A stretch of 21,842 bases of DNA from Leucogyrophana mollusca (lineage: Eukaryota > Basidiomycota > Agaricomycetes > Boletales), in the NCBI GenBank assembly GCA_021014945.1, contig MU266692.1, positions 1 to 21,842 of the forward strand. Reading direction: 5' to 3'. The translations under genes were made by a program, and so were the position numbers. Every line of letters starts with the position of its first letter. The first letter of the stretch is position 1. The notes beneath the pieces are model-generated. The model had not been told where the DNA came from and made no database searches. It worked only from the letters and a program-made list of their open reading frames with translations. Below are positions 17,031 through 21,842 of the stretch, in pieces.

Positions 17031-17260
17031 CCCTGCACGAGAGAGATCCTTGGCGACCATGTCCGCCGTCTTCTTCTGGTTGACAAACACAATAATCGGC
17101 GAGGGATACATCCCGCCTGCCGTGGCGATCTCGCCGTCTGCGTGGAGGATCCCCTACACACCGACGGGAGCGACGAAGATGGGCGTGGGGTATGTGACGC
17201 CGAGGGCCGCGTACATCCCCTTCGCGTACGGCGTGGTCGCGCGGTGAAGCAGCGGGACGA
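17031..17260 (-). pseudogene. FMN-dependent dehydrogenase fused to a Prp28-type helicase fragment
   Basis: The minus strand first encodes ALGVTYPTPIFVAPVGV, a TAG (17154-17156) where Gln fits, then GILHADGEIATA. This is the conserved strand of FMN-dependent 2-hydroxyacid dehydrogenases (lactate oxidase / cytochrome b2 family). Without a frame change it continues as GGMYPSPIIVFVNQKKTADM then VAKDLSRAG, the first motif of the C-terminal RecA domain of DEAD-box helicase Prp28/DDX23. A GT donor and an acceptor TTGGCAG near 16988 could join a Trp and a decayed KERAAVAARNG, resembling the following helicase residues. The two enzymes are unrelated, so this is a chimera of two gene pieces. Neither has its active-site motifs. 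Confidence 0.7.
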
Positions 17261-17413
17261 AATCGCGCCCTTGAGCTCAGCCAAGCGTCCTGCCCCCGCA
17301 CACGAGTTGGCTTTTGTCGTCTTGAGAACCAGGTAAGCAACACTCGACTGCTCTGGAATGTCTCGCTTGATCTGACTGACTGACTTTCTATTATTATATC
17401 AGATCATCTTGGT
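17261..17413 (+). other. Possible exon and intron before the amine oxidase piece
   Basis: A donor CCAG-GTAAGC near 17332 and an acceptor TATATCAG ending at about 17402, with CTGAC repeats as branch candidates, outline an intron on the plus strand of the kind seen in the downstream fragment. The exon before it is not assignable. Confidence 0.3.
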
Positions 17414-17839
17414 ATGCGTCTACTCCCCGCCCACTCGTTTCTTCTCGGCTTTGGCCTCAGTCAAGCAGCCGTGTCAGTCTACGGTCCTCACGTGCAACAG
17501 AGTATAGGACCCTTCTCCATCACCATGTCATCATCAACTCTGTCACCGACAAAATCGTTCACATTGACTTTCCTCCAATATACAAGAAGGCGGCTGATGG
17601 TCCTACAGTCCACAGTCCTTTCTGTCTCGACCACTGAAGGACCTGCACTCAAGCTCGAATCTTTGGAGGACTCGAATCGCGAGCATATCCCCCCCCCTCG
17701 CACGGCGTTCGACTTCCTCCTAGACCTCATGGGGAAGACGGATCCGGACCTCAAGCCTCGCAACGACGTAAATCCCCTGCACGTTGTGCAGCCCGATGGC
17801 GTCAGTTTCAAGATAGACGGAAACACGCTCGCCCCATAG
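17414..17839 (+). pseudogene. Copper amine oxidase fragment, frameshifted and cut
   Basis: One plus-strand frame reads HVIINSVTDKIVHIDFPPIY (about 17520-17585). The neighbouring frame then reads REHIPPPRTAFDFLLDLM, NDVNPLHVVQPDGVSFKI and DGNTLA (about 17680-17832). Both fit the region before the catalytic barrel of fungal copper amine oxidases, where LHVVQPEGVSFxxxGNxLxWQKW is highly conserved. The change of frame between them marks an indel. At GNTLA, where WQKW should follow, the sequence stops matching and reaches a TAG, then repeat copy R3 begins about 10 bp later. The topaquinone Tyr and copper His residues lie downstream in intact genes and are absent here. Such enzymes oxidise primary amines to aldehydes. 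Confidence 0.7.
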
Positions 17840-17849
17840 GACCGTGCCG

Positions 17850-18345
17850 AAATCGCACCCGAAGATTTCCCTCGTGCGGAGGCCATCTTCGAACCCGGGG
17901 ATCAAGGCCATCACTGTCCATTCCCAAGATCTCGCCATGCGGATCTTGCTTGCCAAGTGTTCGAAAGGGGCTATCCGTCCCTGAAGCTGGTGCGCGTAGT
18001 TCAACTTCGTGCTCAACCCGCTTTACGAGAGATGGGATCTGTGGTGCGTGGAGCGAGTTTGTCAACTATTAGATCTAACAAAGCTCCCGACGAACTTTAT
18101 TTAAATTTTGGCACCGCAACCTACGGCACATTGTTAAAGTGTTAGCCGTTGCGATATTGGCACCAACCGTCCATCCAAAGCATGCCTCCCACCGAGAATA
18201 CTGGACCGCGTGCGGACAACCATCCTACGGGAAACTCGTCTGAGGAGGCAAACACCTCCCTCGAGCGAACGGTAGCTGCACTGCAGGACGAGAACGCGGA
18301 GCTGAGAGAAGCAGAGGAAAAGTCGTGCGCGTTTTCATCGCCGAT
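17850..18345 (+). repeat. Dispersed repeat copy R3
   Basis: Plus-strand 17850-18170 is an inverted copy of R2 (12498-12876), including the Clf1-derived part (AEAIFEPG, DLACQVFERGY) and the Clf1-to-repeat junction near 17985. It has lost 51 bp between two 9-bp repeats kept in R2. Sequence 18010-18345 also matches R1 through the ATG and first exon of the family gene, and the match stops within what is an intron in R1. Confidence 0.8.
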
Positions 18346-19842
18346 ACTCCCGAGGGGTCCTGTTCACCATTATGTGTCTGAAACCCCGTCCCCAACTTTA
18401 CCCCCTTCTCGAGACACACCATACACGTTTGGATCTGCGCAGCCACCAGCAGCGGTCGGCGTGGTTGATGCGGTGGCCCTGAGGGCTTGGTGCCAGCGCA
18501 TTGGCACCAAGTTCAAGTTGAACGCCGAACAGCATTCCGATCTTCAACAGCTTATCGACGTAAGTTCTGTATAATCTCCGTTCAATCCTCAGAACAGCGC
18601 TAATGTCATTCGACAGTTGGGCAATAGCCTTGATACCAGCGACCTTCATCTACGAATCTGGCAGCAGGCAACTACTTACAAGGCTATCAATGCCATTCTC
18701 GTACAACGGGGCGAGTACGCTGCCTTCAAAAATGTCCTCGATGATGCTTCCGAAAGGCTCGCATCTAAATTCAAATTGTCGAAGGACCAGATGGTATGTC
18801 CCCGTGACTTCTTGAAACGCATCATTGAATAGCCACTTCGGCTACGACAGGATCAGATTCTCATCATATCGAAAGACTTCATCTTTCAACCTGACCGCAT
18901 GGAATATATGACGCTGCATCTGGATGTCGAGGTATTTCCATCCATTTTTGTGGCGTGCGGAATGCTCATTTTTGTGGCGGGACCACCGTGTAGAGATATA
19001 TCCGCAAAAATGCTGCAATCTTTGGCTTCAGCAGTGTCATCGGAGACCCGGTCCGTGAAAAAGCACTACGAGCAGGATGTAAAGCCAGGGCATCATCTGC
19101 TCGAAACCAGTATCGTGATTATGTGCATTCTGAACCATCGCACACTCGAATGCAATACACTGACACTCAATCTATAGATCACAGCTAGCATTAGAGGCCC
19201 TAAAATGTGCAACCTGGAAATTGCAACATTTCGCATGGCCGAGAAACTGATGCACGGTGGCCCCAGAACCAACCTCGGCCTCGAGCATCAGCTCCATGTC
19301 GTTATTCTGGTGAGTCTGAATTTTATACCCCGCGCAATTTATCAACCTTATCCTTGAACGAACTCAGCGTTTCTATACCTGGGATCATTTCTATCTAATG
19401 CCCGGCCAGTCTCCGAGTCCCGAAGATGAGCGCGAGCCCGAAGAAGTCCAAGAAGAAGCTGACTGTGGCAGCAATAATGGCACAGTTGCCCCCCCAGCCA
19501 AACGCCCTCGCGTTGGCAGCAAGGTCGAGGAGGGCCAGGACTTCTGGTCGGTGATGGACCGCCTGTTCGCACGCGCCATTGCTCGGCGTGGCAAGGACAA
19601 GAACACACTGGACTGGTGCATGTCAGCTAATTACCCACTCACTTTGCTGTTTCAAGTTACTCAAGCGTGCCGATAGCTTCCTGAGGCAAGCCATTGCTAT
19701 CGACCAGTGGCGCCATGGAAAAGGCCAAGGTATCTATATGCCGGTCCTCTCTGCTCCGTACGTTGGCCCATGGCCTCCCGCTGCCAACGACCCCGCTGTA
19801 TCCGGATCATCCGGAAACACCGCGCCTCAACAACAACGGTAA
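18182..19842 (+). CDS. Seven-exon chimeric gene, conserved protein of unknown function
   Basis: Exons at 18182-18559, 18617-18793, 18851-18931, 18994-19122, 19178-19309, 19368-19615 and 19677-19842 splice through introns of 55-62 nt, all GT-AG, to an open frame of about 436 aa. The first ~55 residues (MPPTENTG, then a coiled coil with AALQDENAEL) come from the repeat family. From about residue 95 the protein is different: LRAWCQRIGTKFKLNAEQHS, LGNSLDTSDLHLRIWQQAT, YMTLHLDVERYIRKNAAIFG, GDPVREKALRAGCKARASSA, ITASIRGPKMCNLEIATFRM. It ends in an acidic linker with a basic PPAKRPR (possible nuclear signal) and LFARAIARRGKDKNT. I cannot name the domain; a nuclear or DNA-linked role is only a guess. 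The last splice (19616-19676) is less certain: the natural-looking LLKRADSFLRQ just before its acceptor would be in frame only with one extra base. Confidence 0.65.
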
Positions 19843-20320
19843 GAGCAGCCCTCAGGACAAATATTTTGCCAGCGATAGCCTCCCTTTCCCCAGACTAGCA
19901 GGGGACTGTAGCCATCATATCTCCATTATCTTACTTCATAACGAGCCTCCCCCCTTTTTGATAACATGCGTTTGTTTGTATGTCTACTGTACAGTGCATA
20001 AGTGAAGTGTCTTGTGATGCACCACCATAATTACTGTGCTGATTACACTTGGAAAATGAGGCTGGCGACTTCAATTTCTGAGAAATGAACTATAGCCCTG
20101 TTCAATTGCAAGTTGGTGATAGGCAAGGTTCGGAAAGGAAGTTACCACAAATAAAGACAAAGTCTGCACTCGGCCTCCGATTATTCCATTCATATATCCC
20201 CAGACAGATCCCCCAAAACCCGAGGAACTATAATTTACTTCGATTCTCAGCCAAATTTCTTTACCGAGTCATTCTGCCATCCCTCAGTATCAGCGACGTT
20301 CAAAAGGTGAAAAGGCCTAC
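19843..20320. other. Intergenic region between convergent genes
   Basis: No gene is supported. A GTAAGA directly at the stop of the preceding gene (19839) and a CCCCAG near 19892 could form one more intron there, but the extra exon it would give has no recognisable content. Confidence 0.5.
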
Positions 20321-21501
20321 TTACCCCGAATGAGGTACAACACTCGGACTCATCTTCGGGCCTTCAACGGCGACACGCGATTCGATTGGAACGTAGTCTC
20401 GCTTTTCAGCACCTATGTAGATCTGCACTGCGTTAGGTTCCTGCTATTCGGGCCACCGGTAACAGAAAGGGATAGACGCGTACCTGTCGTGGCCGCCATA
20501 TTTTCACGCCGTCGCGGTCAAGCATCATCTGCGTTTTGTTACGAGGGCCATAGCTAAGCATACCGACGAGGTGGAATTGGCAGGGGGGGAGAGCGCACCT
20601 GTCCCCAATGCGCCAACCACCCAACCACTCGTGGAACCACGAACAAGATGGGAAAGAAATCGAGCGGGAAGCCTAACCCGCCCTTGGCTCCACCACGCAC
20701 ATGTATGCGAAAAACGGCTCACCCATCGCACGATATATGAGCCCACTAGATAACAAGCAACACAATAGTGGTTGAGATATACGTGACGCGAGAGTGAGAA
20801 TAAAAGAGTTCTGACCTCCAGAAATCGACGTTAGGAGCTAATTTACGGGAGACCAAGTAGTCAACTTTGATCGCAGCGTCGTGCAGCACCATTGCAGTGT
20901 CCAGGAGTTCATCTTTGCCCGTTCTGTGAGGGTGCAAGCGACATTACTATGACACGACGGTCACGGAAGGAACCTGGAATCCAAACTTACACCGCAAACA
21001 CCTCATCGGCGACTTTGCGAATGATGTATGACCGAGGGTCCGACTATGTGGTGTACGTCAGCATCATGCCATGATCTCAGCATCCTCGGCGGCAGATTAC
21101 TTGCCGTTTTGTAGACTCTGCGTGTAGTGAAATCTAGTTTAGCACAGAGAGTGAAAATAGCTTATGAGAGAAGACGTACCGATGTCCAAATCCTGAAAGA
21201 ACCTTCTCTCGCTTTTTGACAGCTTCAAGGAAGGCGGGGATGTTTTCAGGACTGTCAGAGAGAAGTCAACCTTGATGGTGTCGACAGGGCGATGGCCAGA
21301 ACTGACTTTCCAATGGATATCAGCATCCGAATAACAGCCTCATTCGCGCCGCCTGTTGGCCATCACTACAAAATGGAAGCTGACCATGCAGCCCACGTAC
21401 CATGCAGAGGTCCACTGTGTATTGCAAGCAGCACAGTCAACGAGGAGCCACATACATAGCTGCCGCCAGAAGTGACTCACTATAGAGACGCACAGCCAGC
21501 A
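20321..21501 (-). CDS. Citrate synthase, C-terminal part, eleven exons
   Basis: Citrate synthase condenses acetyl-CoA with oxaloacetate; fungal forms work in mitochondria or peroxisomes. Minus-strand exons (21501-21481, 21414-21401, 21352-21307, 21251-21180, 21117-21105, 21043-20991, 20923-20816, 20745-20723, 20672-20599, 20528-20484, 20422-20321) splice without a frame break. They give AGCASLYGPLHGGANEAVIR, PENIPAFLEAVKKREKVLSG, FGHRVYKTSDPRSYIIRKVA, TGKDELLDTAMVLHDA, SRKLAPNVDFWSGLIYRAMG, FPLDFFPILFVVPRVVGWLA, GVKIWRPRQIYIGAEKRDYV. The three catalytic residues are present: His in PLHGG, His in FGHR and Asp in NVDFWS. It ends at TAA 20321-20323 (VPHSG) without a classical peroxisomal tail. 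About 190 codons are seen against 430-470 for a whole enzyme. A donor fits at 21567, but sequence beyond it does not look like the expected upstream exon, so the gene may be 5' truncated. Confidence 0.85.
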
Positions 21502-21842
21502 CTGAAAAGTGCTTGTCAACGCTAGGTTTGGATGCATAGGACATCAGTAAATTCCCAAATTACTTACCGGCCCTTTTCATGCTTGCCGGAAACCCGACTG
21601 TCCTTAATGTAACTTAATTGGTACTTTCCTTACTTGCTCCTTATTGTCACAAGTTGACAAGGAAGGGATGTTCTTGTGGGGTTCGCAAGTACAGCGCAAG
21701 GGTGAAAAAGTGCGAAAGTGCGCGGGTATCACATGTATATTTCGAACACAGTAGTGAATGTATATCCTCTGTAAAGTACAAAAAAAAAATCAAAAAGCTA
21801 TCTCGAATGCGTGGTGGTCAGCATATTTGTTGACGTAGAAGG
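21502..21842. other. Upstream of the citrate synthase exons, no clear coding
   Basis: A 66-nt intron (21502-21567, GTAAGT donor on the minus strand) fits before the first recognisable exon, but the next stretch (KHEKGR in the required phase) lacks the citrate-synthase region that should come before AGCASLYG. An A-run lies near 21780-21789. Nothing else is supported. Confidence 0.45.

Noticed and set aside
1..21842. CRISPR arrays, bacterial operons or bacterial defence systems
   Set aside because: The window is eukaryotic (spliceosomal introns throughout), and no regularly spaced identical repeats with unique spacers are present.

Overview
The window looks like nuclear DNA of a basidiomycete fungus, most likely an Agaricomycete (mushroom or wood-rot type). 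The grounds are very short spliceosomal introns (about 48-70 nt, GT-AG with CTNAC/CTAAT-like branch sites), intron-dense genes with tiny exons, an F-box gene of the usual mushroom form, TPR repeats of the type expanded in mushrooms, and a retroelement whose Gag, RT/RNase H and tyrosine recombinase match the family common in Agaricomycetes. All assignments come from reading the sequence and recalled family patterns; no search was run.

Layout. 1-3.3 kb: poorly coding DNA with a small two-exon gene candidate (minus, about 1.15-1.71 kb), an AT-hook exon (plus, 2564-2740) and, abutting it tail-to-tail, the broken 5' part of a repeated gene family (minus, repeat copy R1). 3.42-3.84 kb: a small unrecognised ORF. 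3.84-5.76 kb: no credible gene, but a diverged 20-bp tandem array at about 5.15-5.44 kb. 5761-6687 (minus): an F-box gene complete except for one in-frame TAG. About 6.73-12.2 kb (plus): a nearly complete DIRS/Ngaro-type retrotransposon, that is Gag, zinc knuckles plus reverse transcriptase plus RNase H, and a tyrosine recombinase. Its recombinase has His where the second catalytic Arg should be.

12.5-18.2 kb is a mosaic of broken gene pieces. It holds a Clf1/crooked-neck splicing-factor pseudogene (minus) split by a TPR block and fused at its 3' end to repeat copy R2, then fragments resembling a GMC oxidoreductase, a dye-decolorizing peroxidase, an FMN-dependent 2-hydroxyacid dehydrogenase fused in frame to a Prp28-type helicase piece, and a copper amine oxidase that runs into repeat copy R3. 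R3 is an inverted partner of R2 and shares the same Clf1-repeat junction.

18.18-19.84 kb (plus): a seven-exon gene whose first exon comes from the repeat family and whose remainder is an unrelated, unnamed conserved protein. 20.3-21.5 kb (minus): the C-terminal part of a citrate synthase with all three catalytic residues, eleven exons (two of 13 and 14 nt) and one GC-AG intron.

Nothing here forms an operon or pathway. The common theme is mobile-element activity: a YR retroelement next to a disabled F-box gene, and a dispersed repeat that carries or fuses host-gene fragments.
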